64,000 bases of DNA from Saururus chinensis (lineage: Eukaryota > Streptophyta > Magnoliopsida > Piperales > Saururaceae): NCBI GenBank assembly GCA_035235625.1, contig CP141144.1:21635014-21699013 (forward strand), read 5' to 3'. Positions within the stretch are counted from its first letter, which is position 1, and every line of letters starts with the position of its first letter. The translations under genes were made by a program, and so were the position numbers. This document shows positions 53,601 through 64,000 of the stretch, piece by piece. The notes under the pieces were generated by a model. That model did not search any database. It saw only the letters and a program-made list of their open reading frames with translations, and was not told the origin of the DNA.

Positions 53601-55130
53601 TTATGTTGCAAAAAAAAAAATAATATTTTACACTGAGCCAAAAAGTCCATTGTAACTAGTGAAAATGAAAATCAATTAAACCACATCATAATAGAATTTT
53701 TATATGAAAACCCTCTTTGGAAAAAAATCACGGGACATTATGTCTAGACCAATTAATGAACTATTGTAAATAGATATAGAGTCACTAAATACAATGAAAG
53801 AGTCCTTGCTTTCTTCTTCATTGGTCTTCACATTACTCTAACTCTTGTATCACCACCTTGGAAGTATACTTGCATTCAATTGATCTTTACTCCGAGTTTG
53901 CTTCAAATGATCTCAATCTTCAACATATGCCATTAGCTTGAACGATCTCCTCTTTGATCTTTCTTGCAACTCTTCAAAGATGAAACTTGAAAGAAAGTTT
54001 CAATCTCAACTCCTCCTCTCTTTAACACTTTGTCCTTCAAATGTATGTGCAACACCTTCTCACAAGTAATTTATGAAGCAAAAGGCATATGCATGAACTC
54101 TCAAGGATTCATATGACTATTTTCATGTTTATCTAAATATACAATAGTTATGGAAGCTTTCTCTCTTCTCAATTTAATAGAGTAACAATTGAATGTTTTC
54201 ACTAGGTTTTCTAGGCTTCCCCCCCCCCCCTCTCTCTCACACCAATTTTATAAACTCTCAAGTCGGTTTAGGTGTTGGACTTTTAATAGAGAACAAAATC
54301 CACACAATGTCTTATTTTAGGCAAAAACAACACAAATCAATCGATCATTCCACAAGGTGATCATCATTCCCTCTATCATTTGAAAACTAGCTTGTGAGAG
54401 ATTGATTGCTTCATAGTGTGATCAATCATTCACTATTTTGGATTCTTACAAGACCAGTTCTGATATATTTGTTCACTTAGCGATCAATCACTCAATGTTC
54501 TAGAGAATCTCTTGAATAGCATTCAAGGTCGATCAATTGTTTAATCAAAGGCAATTGATCATTGATGAACAAAATAGCTCCTATGGTCTCCCACACTCAT
54601 ATATGATAATTTTCATTATTCCCAAATGTGTGTATGTGTGTGATATATGTGCATATTGTTAACCCGCTAAACACCTCTTGAGTTTTTAATTTTGTTTCAT
54701 CTTCACCATGTGATCTTCAATAATAAAAAGATACAACAATGGCTCAAAATGCAAATCTTTTGACATTGTTCTAATCATGAAATTAAGCTAATACATTACA
54801 CATAACTCAATATGTTATTACAATCTTCCTATTTGGCAATTTTGTGACAAAACATTGTAACCCATTAATATGAAAAAGAAATATTACAACTCTATGGTGA
54901 ATAAATCAAGAGTATGACAAATTGAGGCAAATTAGTTGCCTTTGAAATATATGGAAAACTAGTATCAAAAGCTAGGATTTTGCAATAGAACATGCAACGA
55001 TCAATTGGGTCCTGTGTGTGATCGATTGTCAACCAATGATCCTTTGCATAATGGTCCAATAGCTTGATCGATTGATCAGGGACTTTGAGTGATCAATTGG
55101 ATAGTTCGATTGTTCATCTAGTAACTCAAA
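50640..55130 (-). mobile_element. Copia LTR remains (SIRE/Maximus-like), fragmented
   Basis: Phrases common in such LTRs appear: GACAACCTATAGGGGAGTGA (50649), TTTAACATGGAAAACC (51102), and AAACCCTCTTTGG with AATCACGGGA (53705-53735). There are many CGATCAATCGAT-type motifs and, on the minus strand near 54845, GTCACAAAATTGCC followed by purines. Similar blocks occur twice (around 53010 and 54260, AAGTCGGTTTAGGTG), so more than one LTR copy or fragment is present. A solo LTR is inserted at 51599-52990. No pol sequence seen. Confidence 0.42.
51599..52990. mobile_element. Solo LTR, same family as the one in intron 3
   Basis: TGGTCATATATAATTATACC to ACACTTATCA with perfect flanks CTTAG (51594-51598 and 52991-52995). 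Aligns end to end with 41457-42911. 1,392 bp. Confidence 0.85.
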
Positions 55131-55639
55131 GGATTGATCAACCCTTACCAGCAATTGATTGCGCATATTCAAAAGAGTTAAAATTCCATTTTAGGTTTGG
55201 ACTTCTATGTTGGGATTATTTATTTAGGGTCTTTTTCATTGGTTATAGACTTAATGCCAGGTGTTTTTAGTTATTTAGGCTTTATTTGACTTATTCCCGC
55301 TAATTTTGATTGACTAGTTGCTCTTTGATCTTAGATTAGATTCTTTTATTTAAAGTTTATTTCCCTAGACCTATACGAGTGTTTGATGTTTTATTGGCAG
55401 TCATAACTTTGTAATTTTCTCTAAAATTCTATTAAAGAAGAAAAAAAGATTATTTCTATACTTTTCCCTCTATTTTGTAAATTTATTGTGTGATTCATGA
55501 GAGAGGAAGGTTGTACACACCTATAGCTAGATTCATCCAATGGAGTGCTTTCTATCAATATCCATATGCATTAGTTGTGGCCCTCAGTAGGTCCAACAAG
55601 TCGCCCTGAAGCCGTAGAAAATGTGTTGCAGGAATTGTT
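55131..55639. other. Intergenic DNA, possible leader of the gag fragment
   Basis: AT-rich DNA followed by GTAGGTCCAACAAGTCGCC. No primer-binding site or LTR end could be fixed. Confidence 0.4.
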
Positions 55640-56345
55640 GAGATCCATTATTACAATGAAGAAGTGAGGTTGTCACAACATATTGAGCAACTGATGCTTT
55701 ATATGGCTAATTTGATGGTTGGTTTTGTTTGCCAAAACCCCAACTTGGGTTTACCTAACGACCAAGTTGAAGATAATAAATTGGAGGTTGATGCCAATGT
55801 CAAAAACTCATTCCCCAATGTTGGCCTACATTGTGAAGAAGAGGTGGACCAGTAGCCACACTATGAGGCCACCCCATTTGGGTGATTCCTGCTACGGGTT
55901 CCAAGGAGATCACAACTAGGCATTAAGAAACAAGTTTGAAATTTTTTATCCCTAAATTTCATGGTGGGATGTAGCCTGAATAGTTCTAAATTGGGTTGCT
56001 AATGTGAAGGACATCCTCAATTTTAAGGAAGTCCCAGAGGATAAGCATTTTCCCTTGGTGGAAATTTGCTTCCGAGATTGAGTAGTGGCACGGTGCAGCA
56101 AATCAAGGCCACATGTGTGCGGCAAGGCAAACTTAAGATTGTTAAGTGGGAAAAGTTAAAGAAGCATTTACGGCAAACCTTTTTGCAATATAACTTTGTC
56201 TGTGTTATGTATCAATGTTTGCAAGATTTATGACAATGATTGAAGATGAGGGATAAGTATACAAAAGAAATTTTCATATTGATACACATGAACAATTTGG
56301 ATAATTGAGAAGCTTGCATCTTGTTATATTTGAGGTATGTATCAA
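55640..56345 (+). pseudogene. Ty3/gypsy gag fragment, decayed
   Basis: A broken translation across about 55985-56345 gives WVANVKDILNFKEVPEDKHF, then WEKLKKHLRQTFLQYNF-like text, MYQCLQDL and YTKEIFILI. This is the conserved capsid region of plant gypsy gag (retrotrans_gag). The segment upstream (55664-55855, LSQHIEQLMLYM) fits the N-terminal part. Several stops; no pol follows because other repeats start at 56499. Confidence 0.75.
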
Positions 56346-56493
56346 AATCTCAAGGAGACTAAAATTATTCCATGCTTTCTCTTTGTTGTTGGAGGAGCGT
56401 TCTTGGGTGCTTTACTTGGAAAAGCAATAAGGTACTATTGTTTGCTAATTTGGGAGACCATAAACAATTCTTTGCCATGCCATCTACCACCAA

Positions 56494-56622
<129 letters not shown>

Positions 56623-56836
56623 GGAAAACGTTTATATGAGCCCGGCCTCATATAAATCTATGTGAGCCTGGGCTCTATGGGCCGTCGAATGTAAATCCGA
56701 CGGCCCATAATACTTATGGGTTTAACTAATGAGTATAACCCATGAGTATTATGAGCTGCCGGATGTAAATCCGATGGCCCATAGAGCCCGGGCTTACATA
56801 AGTTTATATGAGCCCGGGCTCATATAAACGGGTCTC
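56623..56836. mobile_element. Foldback MITE of 214 bp
   Basis: GTTTATATGAGCCCGGCCTC and its neighbours are mirrored at the right as GAGCCCGGGCTCATATAAAC. The arms extend about 95 bp (GGGCTCTATGGGCC, AAATCCGACGGCCCATAATA) around a short central spacer. Inserted in TA-repeat DNA. Confidence 0.8.
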
Positions 56837-56844
56837 TATATATA

Positions 56845-57370
56845 TATATTATATTTGATTTTTAAAATACAGATATTACCAATATTTATTGAAGGTAGGA
56901 CCAAAGAAAACAAAAAAGAGCATCATAAAAAATTGGGGGCCATAAAGCTTGGACCCATTTAGACTTATAGATCCCCTTCATCATGATATTTCAATCTCAC
57001 TATTAAATCAACAGCTGAGATTATATTTTCTAATTTGGGTCTTAAAAGTTCTTAGATAAGTGCAGAACCAATTAGGATTTAAAGATCTAATTTAGAGATG
57101 TGGGTCTACTAAATTTTAGGATATTTAAATATCTAAGGCCCATTTATTTAACCATGTCAAATTTAAATAGTTGATTTGAGGTTGAAACTTTAACCGGCTT
57201 TGATGAGTGGGTTCTACTTATTGAAATTGGCCTAAAATGTACTAATCTTATTTGCACATGATTTGTCATGCATCCCCTTGGTCCCATACCCCCATTTAAC
57301 GGTGGCCCACAAAAATGACCCTAAAAAATTCAACATGAGAAAGAGTTTATTATGTTCACTTGATACTACC
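56845..57370 (+). mobile_element. MITE-like element, family X copy B
   Basis: Aligns with the reverse complement of 44317-44872 (ATATTACCAATATTTATTGA, ACTTTAACCGGCTTTGATGA, CATACCCCCATTTAACGGTG). The right end GTTCACTTGATACTACC matches the terminal repeat of copy A; the left terminal repeat is eroded by TA repeats. Confidence 0.6.
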
Positions 57371-57413
57371 ACCTCTCTCTCTCTATATATATATATATAT
57401 GAGAGAGAAAAAA

Positions 57414-57563
57414 ATGATACAATGAGCTATTACATATATATATGAGTCAGGTGAGCCGCATGAGTCCTAACCCCCTGATTATCATCTAAGGGCCAAAAAT
57501 AACAAATTGAGTTGTTAATGTGCGACTCACCTGACTCATAGATATAGTGGTTCATTGTATCAT
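57414..57563. mobile_element. Small MITE of 150 bp
   Basis: Ends ATGATACAATGAGCTATTAC and, reversed, ATGATACAATGAACCACTAT continue into TATGAGTCAGGTGAG on both sides, so about 42 bp at each end are inverted. Flanked by TA-rich DNA. Confidence 0.75.
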
Positions 57564-57586
57564 ATATATATATATATATATATAAA

Positions 57587-57794
57587 GGTAAGCTCAAGTC
57601 TAACTTGATAAAAAGAGTATATCAAGTTAATTTTTAAAATATAGATCTTACCAATATTTGTTGAAGGTGGGACCAAGAGAAATAGAAATAGCATCGTAAA
57701 AAATATGAGTGGCCATAAATTTTGGGCCCATTTGGAAGTATGGGCCCCCTTCATCATAGCACTTTCATCTCATCATTAAATTAGCAGTTGATAT
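57587..57794 (+). mobile_element. MITE-like element, family X copy C, left part
   Basis: GGTAAGCTCAAGTCTAACTT to GTTGATAT, matching copies A and B up to the point where the truncated LTR starts at 57795. Its continuation is at 60649-60833. Confidence 0.65.
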
Positions 57795-60648
57795 TGTCAT
57801 GCCCCGGCACCGCCCGACCCGAGCAGAACCCGGTCTAAGGGCCGGTCAAGCATGCGGGGGCGACAAAAAATTGAACGATTAACGGATAGTGAAAGACTTA
57901 GCCCCTCATACGGGCAGTTCAACTAGTGGAGAGTAAAGATGATAATAAACATAATAAGTCAACATAATCATCCTCACACAAAACCCACATTACAATCTCT
58001 AAAGCCCACACATGGCTCAAAGTCTGGAAAGGTCAGAGATGTCTAACAGCAACAAATAAACTCTAGTAACATACATAATCCACCAAATGGAGTTCTCAAA
58101 ATCCAAAAAGATGAAAATCAGAAAGTAAAACATCATCAGAATGTGACGAAAGCTAATCCCAAGGGTATTCATATCGTCCCTCGAATAAAGTATCATGCGC
58201 GTCTGCACGTTGCGTCGTACATCCCCAAAACAAAACACAAAATGAGGTGAGTACAAAACTCAGTAATGGTTTTGATAAAGGCAACAAAAAAAATCAGAAA
58301 GATCATCATAGCATAACATCATGGCAATTCAGATTCATAAATGACATGACATACCCTTTTCTAATCATTCCCTTACCCATAAGTAAAAGATCTATCATGC
58401 ATATAACACATATATCGAGTCAAGGAATAAATAATCATATCATAACTTAGCATCCATCCTGCATAAGTAATGATCCTTATCTGATTATAATTAAGCATAA
58501 TATCACACATAAACCACATGAGAAGCGTCTCTCACACACTTTCTTATCATGCATTTATATCACATAAACCTGCATAATAGTGTGTCAACCACACCATTCT
58601 AACCATGTAACCATATCACATAAACCTACATAATGGTGTCTCAATCACACGATTAAGATCTTGCATTCATATGACATCTATTCCATAGCTCATTCACCCT
58701 GCACAACAAACGTGTCAAACACATGATATACAATCATGCATAAATCAATCATATCCACATGTATCACCTTATCCCTACACAACATGTGCAATCATGGGCA
58801 TAAATGGATCATCAATAAATGGTGAATGTCTCCATCAAGAAGTAAATACAATCATTGCCACACAGGCAGGACATAGTCCAATTTTCACACAGGAAATATA
58901 AAATGTCGGGGTAGTCAGGCCCTAAGTCTACTCGCCCAGGATGATCCTAGCCAAAGATGTCCAATTCTCACACAGAGAACCTAAAGGAGGTGTGTTCGCT
59001 TAGGGATATCTTCTGCGATGGGGGAGAGCCTGAATTCCCACACAGGGAACCCTAGAACACATGGTAGCCAGTGCATAAAGGCGTACCACTCTGGATTCTC
59101 AGGGTCCAGATGACTATCTCAATAAATCTCATCCGCAAGACAAGTACACAACCCGTCCCCACATAACTCAATTCAACTTGACTCAACTCGGGGAGTATAC
59201 ATGTTCCACACAGGAACTCAAATCGAAATCATGTCCTTTCGGACCAACCAAGTTTCAATTAAGTCAACGATCGATTAATTCAGCACGCAATCTCACATCA
59301 TTGCATACAATCGATCAATCATAACTAAACATTGGTAAAACCTCATTCATGAAGTCTGTTCCATGATGCATAAAATCATAATACATCCATGAGCAAGATC
59401 TACATGAGTTCCAACACATAGAACATGCTCCCATCAGTCCCCACATGCATCATATTCGAATTATAGACAACCACGATTTTATAGTAAATGCCCCACATGT
59501 GTGTGTTCATATATTTTTAAGCACATGGTCATGCTTTGACAATAGCTCATAAGGCAATCCACGCATGCTTTAATAAAAATATAATCATAATTACCAACTG
59601 AAATCATGGATGAAATCTAACATAAACCATCATTCCATTCATATGAAATCAAATGCTTAACTCTTACAAGCATGATTATTCTATACATGAAGCTATAACA
59701 GGATATCACCATTCTCCCACAATTCATTCATATTATAAGATAATATATCATCTCATTGTCATGCAATAACTTTTTCTGGAAACATACTTCGAGCATAAGA
59801 ATCTTATCACCCATAAGTTCAAGATAATCATTATTAACATGTCTAACCTTCTATATGTAATTCCATAAAATACTTAAGCATGTTTTATAAATACCAACAT
59901 AAGTAGCATACCCTTCTAGTAGCTTACTTTAGCTCAAAACACTTCTCATAAACAATAGAAACATCACTTGGGAGAAAAAAACATTGAAATAAGCATAAAA
60001 ACCAAAAATGTCAAATCTGCTATGTAGCCGATCAATTGCCAACAAGGCAGATCGAGGTCTTCTTCTTCGTTTCGAAATTCAAAACTGAAGTATTATTAAT
60101 AGAGCTTAAAATCTTCATTTCAAGCGTCATACACTATCAAAATTAAATTAAACATTCTAGCACATTAAATCAACTCATTTCGAATCAATACCCTAAGTAA
60201 TCAAGTCAAAAGATTAACTTTTTACAAATCCACCATTAAAGCCCTAAATATGAAACCTATTCAATCAAAACATATAAAAATTGAGATTTTCATACATATT
60301 ATGGCTAAGATAAAAACCCATTACCTCTCCACTTGATTTAAGTCGGATTTACTCTTCAATCACTTTCAAAACCTTCCAAAAGTAAGATTTTTATGTTAAA
60401 ACACATCAAAACCCGATTTAGACTTGAAAATTATAAAACAAATCATAGATCTAAAGCTTAAAAGGCATAAAATCGAATTTGTGAAGGTTGGTTTGAGGTA
60501 GAGGAGTAAAATAGTGATTTAATGCTTTGAAAATGATTTGAATCCATGGAGGAAGATAAGATTAAGAAGATTTTAAGAAAAACCCTAAAGATTAAGCAAG
60601 CATTAAGGAAAACTTACCTCTAATCACTTCCTCTTTGGGCCTGATTGG
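57795..60648. mobile_element. Truncated copy of the long-LTR family
   Basis: Starts TGTCATGCCCCGGCACCGCC and follows the solo LTR at 12251-23003 block by block (CCGACCCGAGC, GCGGGGGCGA, CACACAGAGAACC, GTCCTTTCGGACCAA, GACAAGTACACAACCCGTCC). It stops after TTGGGCCTGATTGGGT, short of about the last 500 bp of that LTR, and the host MITE also lacks about 100 bp there. A deletion removed the right end together with adjacent DNA. No duplication remains. Confidence 0.72.
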
Positions 60649-60830
60649 GTCATTTCAATATGTGGGGCTTATTTTTTAACTGTTTCAAATTTAAGCCATT
60701 AATTTAGAGTTAAAAATTTAACCGACTATGAAGAGCAAGTTCCACTAATTAAAATTGGCCTTAAATATACCAATGTCAATCTCGTATGATTTGCTACTCA
60801 TCCTCCTCCGCCGCATACCCCCATTTGATG

Positions 60831-60833
<3 letters not shown>
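60649..60833 (+). mobile_element. MITE-like element, family X copy C, right part
   Basis: AATATGTGGGGCTTATTTTT, ATTTAACCGACTATGAAGAG and CATACCCCCATTTGATGGTG follow the order of copies A and B. The terminal repeat is lost into a TA microsatellite. Confidence 0.6.

Positions 60834-60906
<73 letters not shown>
60834..60906. repeat. TA microsatellite
   Basis: About 36 uninterrupted TA units replacing the end of copy C. Confidence 0.97.
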
Positions 60907-60910
<4 letters not shown>

Positions 60911-61163
60911 TTATTGATTTTTTCTCTAGTTACCTCTTGGCCACCAATAATAAAACCAAACCAGCTCACACACTATAATGACTTAAGTTCAATGTTGAAA
61001 TTTCAAACTGTAGCTAAATTCGCTTTAAACTTAGACTCAGACCCTCGTTAGCATCCTTTGAGAAGATGGTGGAGTTAGAAATAATTAACACCATCTGTAA
61101 GCAACAAAATAGCTCAAGTTTTTGGCAAAACTCTCTAGTACTTTCCTCTAAATGAAGTGCCTT
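60907..61163. other. Intergenic DNA beyond the Copia LTR
   Basis: AT-rich, no gene or repeat recognised; it is the flank of the Copia 3' LTR. Confidence 0.5.
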
Positions 61164-61466
61164 TGATAAGAAATGACCTTGGTGTTGGAGATACTGAGAG
61201 AAAGACAAAGAAATGTAATGAATATAGTTTTTAATAAGAAGAATCAAAGGGGTTTTGAGGTGGAAAGAAGACAACAAAACTGTGAGAAAGAGGTCTATGT
61301 TCTTTACTATTTCAATGGCAGTTTCTCACACTCAGCCGGGATCGTTTTCACTGTTTTTAATATCAAAATCCCTAAGATACAACATGGTCATTACATAAAT
61401 AAACTACCCTAAAAGTTCATAAAAATTACAAAGCATTGTCATTGGACCATTGACCCATTTATAACA
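61164..61466 (-). repeat. Copia 3' LTR
   Basis: On the minus strand it starts TGTTATAAATGGGTCAATGG directly after the purine-rich AAGAAGGGG and ends TTTCTTATCA. 303 bp, a typical short Copia LTR. The 5' LTR lies beyond the window. Confidence 0.7.
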
Positions 61467-61732
61467 CCCCTTCTTAATTTATAATTTTTATAAGGTTTCT
61501 AAAATGTATAAACTTCTCAATTGTTACCACTTTGGTAAACACATCGGCTAATTGATCATTGGTTTTGATAAACTTCAACTCAATTTCACCTTTCTCCACT
61601 AGTTCTCTAATGTAATAATTTCTCAACCTAATGTGTTTTGTTCTTTCATGTTGTCATTGCAATGGCCGATATGTTGTCATAAAATTGTTGGATATGCTTG
61701 CTCACACTTGAGATCCTTAAAAATTCAACTTA
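61467..61732 (-). pseudogene. Copia pol C-terminal end, after the MITE
   Basis: Broken translation shows IYCDNISAIAMT-like and LVEKGEVEL-like (here SGER and VEVYQNQ) text and ends KLRRGV just before the LTR. This is the end of Copia RNase H, separated from the rest by the MITE at 61733-62271. Confidence 0.7.
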
Positions 61733-62271
61733 GGGGTCGTTTGGGTACTGAATTAATTCAGTAGTAAATTAATTCAAAAAATTCACCGCCGAAAGTGAAT
61801 TACGTTTGGTAAGAGAATTTGTTAGAATAAATTCAGATGTTGTGTCAAACTCAATTTTAAAACTTTAAACTAATATAACTCTCTCACTTGAACTCGGATA
61901 TGCACGTTCTTCGTACCATTTTCTTCTAAATTCGAGCTCTATCAAACAAGATCCCACAAGGGCAGGTAATTTTGAATTTTTAAAGTGGGCTCTACCTATA
62001 TGATACATTTTTCGAGGCTCAAATCGATATGAACAATAATCATTGAAAAATATAGAATCTGTAATTTTTAAAACAGTAATTAGGAGACTAAATCGACTAA
62101 ATCACCTCATTGATTCAGGCCGATTCAGGCTTGAAACGGCCTGAATCTAACTTCAATATTAAATTTTTAATTCAACGCAGCTTTAATACACAAACAGGAT
62201 TCTAAAAATTCAGTGTTGAATTGAGGCTGAATTGACTGGATCTTTTCACAATTCAGTACCCAAACAGCCCC
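61733..62271. mobile_element. Tourist-like MITE (PIF/Harbinger) in Copia RNase H
   Basis: Ends GGGGTCGTTTGGGTACTGAA and, reversed, GGGGCTGTTTGGGTACTGAA are inverted repeats. Perfect TTA duplications lie at 61730-61732 and 62272-62274, as expected for PIF/Harbinger. 539 bp, no coding region. Inserted directly after the CEAVW motif of Copia RNase H. Confidence 0.88.
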
Positions 62272-62274
62272 TTA

Positions 62275-64000
62275 ACCAAACCGCTTCACATGATGCACTT
62301 GAAGATGAAATGTACTCAGCTTCAGCGGAGGAGAGAGCAACAGTGTCTTACTTCTTTGATGACTATGATATTACCTTGCTTCCCAATGTGAAGATGTAGC
62401 CAAAATTATTTTTTCTATCATCAATGCTACTGGCCCAATCACTATCAAAATACCCAATCAAATCATTATCTTTTTCACATTCATATTTCAGCCTAAAATT
62501 CTATGTTCCTTTCACATACCTCAAAATTCTCTTTGCCGCCTCAAGATGAGTTTTACTTAGTTTGCTAATGTACCTAGCAACAATGTTCACACTATGTACA
62601 ATATCGGGTCTTATGTTTGTCAAGTATATTAAAGAATCAACAAGACTTCTATAAGAGGATTCATCCACCAATATGCATTCATCATCATTTGACAACTTCA
62701 CATTCATAGCCAAAAGAGTAACAATTTCTTTGCAATTAGTCAAACTAAACTTTTTCAATAAATTATCAACATACTTTTCTTGAGATAAGAATATTTCACC
62801 ATTTTTTTGTTTCACTTAAATTCTAAAAAAATATATCATGCGTCCTAGATCGACTGTCTCATATTATTTCTTCATAGTTTACTTGAATTCTTTCATCATC
62901 CTTAAACTATTGCTAATGTAAATTAAATCAACATAAAGGCAATTAATGATAAAATCATTCATACCTTCTTTCTTTGCATAGAGAGATGACTCATTTAGGC
63001 TTCTTTAAAACTCATGTTGTTTAAAATACTTGTCAATCTTGCTATTCCATGCTCTTGGAGCTTTTTTGAGGCTATACAAAACTTTGTGAAGTTTGTAGAC
63101 TTTGCCTTCCTTGCCTTTGATTTTGTATCATCCCGGTTGCTCAACATAGTCTTCTTCTTGAAGCTCTCCATTTAAAAGGGTTGATTTGACATCAAAATGA
63201 TACACTTATAGTTTCAATTAAGCGGCACATGTAAGAACAATTCTTATAGTTTTCATTCTTACAATGGGAGCATAAGTTTCATTTAAATCAATGCCGGGTT
63301 GTTGTAAGTATCCTTTTACAACTAGCCTTACTTTGTATTTTTTAAATTATGTCATCTTCATTAAACTTTGTTTTGTACACTCATTTCAAATCAATCACTT
63401 CTTTGTTTTGAGGTTTATCAACTAACTCTCATGCTTGATTTTCTCAATAATATTCATCTCATTATCCTTTGCTTCTATCCAAACTTCTTCACTTAAAACA
63501 TCTTCAAATTTTGTTAGATTACAAGAAAAAAATACATCACATTTATCATAAATTTCTTTAAGTGAGCATACATTTCTTAAAGATAAATCACTATCCACAT
63601 TATTTGGATTAATTTCTCATATCTATTAATCTTGCCTTGAATCATAATGTGTATGAGGATTTTTATGCCCTTATGATTGTAAACCATTTAAGTTTTGATA
63701 ACTTGATAAAGCCCCTTCTTTTTCATCTTCTACATATACTTTTGAAAATCCACCATTGTTTTCTTTAAGGTTCCGTAAGCTTTCTTAATCAAATATTACA
63801 TCCTTTGAAATCACCAATTCTTTTGTTTTAAGATTAAAAAGCCTATAAGCCTTAGATTCTTCACTATATCTAATGAAAATTGAGTTTTCTCCTATCTCAT
63901 CAAACTTGCTTCTCTTTTTTGTAGAAATATAAGCATAAGCAATGCATCCAAAAATTTTGAAGTCACTTACTTATAGTTTTCTCTTGTACTATGCTTCATA
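62275..64000 (-). pseudogene. Copia pol: integrase end, reverse transcriptase, RNase H (broken)
   Basis: Reading from 64000 downward: AYISTKKRSKFDEIGENSIF and EESKAYRLFN (integrase C-terminus), DVIFD, then the RVT_2 reverse transcriptase in several frames. The open part 62815-62501 has SQEKYVDNLLKKF, SYRSLVDSLIYLTNIRPDI and ISKLSKTHLEAAKRILRYVK. RNase H follows with GYFDSDWA and SSAEAEYISSSSASCEAVW. One visible nonsense change turns the tryptophan of the KWVYK motif into TGA near 63380, and frameshifts abound. It runs off the window edge. Confidence 0.88.

Overview
The window is nuclear DNA from a flowering plant. The evidence is one spliced plant-type MATE transporter gene with eight GT-AG exons inside a dense field of plant transposable elements. 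No organism can be named. The strongly GC-rich third positions of the first two exons, plus Stowaway-like and Tourist-like MITEs, would suit a monocot or another GC3-rich lineage, but this is only inference. No rRNA, tRNA, CRISPR or prokaryotic feature was seen.

Layout. 1-2313: remains of a Copia (Sirevirus-like) LTR region carrying a small MITE. 2314-24905: a nest of insertions. A CACTA-like, apparently non-autonomous element, with arrays of TTAGCGACGC palindromes and GA-rich tracts, was split by a Ty3/gypsy chromovirus of the Tekay/Del type (3187-11758, minus strand, degenerate) and by a long solo LTR (12251-23003, duplicated flank GAGGG). The solo LTR was itself split by a young non-autonomous LTR retrotransposon (12797-20070, duplicated flank TATAA). 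That innermost element has no pol, carries six tandem stem-loop units and shares sequence modules with the gypsy element, so it may be a parasite of a related gypsy family.

25618-46157: the only convincing host gene, an apparently intact 523-residue MATE efflux transporter resembling the DETOXIFICATION 33/35 group. It is stretched over 20.5 kb because intron 2 (11.2 kb) and intron 3 (7.0 kb) are full of transposons: a pol-less LTR element with both LTRs, a LINE fragment, a Copia LTR remnant with a 1.16 kb DNA element inside it, a large foldback, a solo LTR flanked by GCAAC, a Stowaway MITE and a further MITE. Two very short exons (3 and 4) lie between these insertions.

46158-64000: downstream intergenic DNA. 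It contains MITEs (Stowaway-like, hAT-like), a 1.1 kb foldback element with gene-like arms, Copia LTR remains split by a second solo LTR of the same family as the one in intron 3 (flank CTTAG), a decayed gypsy gag fragment, a cluster of small inverted-repeat elements around TA microsatellites, a truncated second copy of the long-LTR family, and the 3' part of a dead Copia element on the minus strand whose RNase H is interrupted by a Tourist-like MITE with TTA duplications.

The host gene is the only unit expected to act for the plant. Everything else is mobile DNA in layers, and the target-site duplications let the order of insertion be read directly. The observations most worth following are the stem-loop array in the pol-less element and its shared modules with the gypsy element, the extra acidic/zinc-knuckle segment ahead of the gypsy capsid domain, and the TE-expanded MATE gene.
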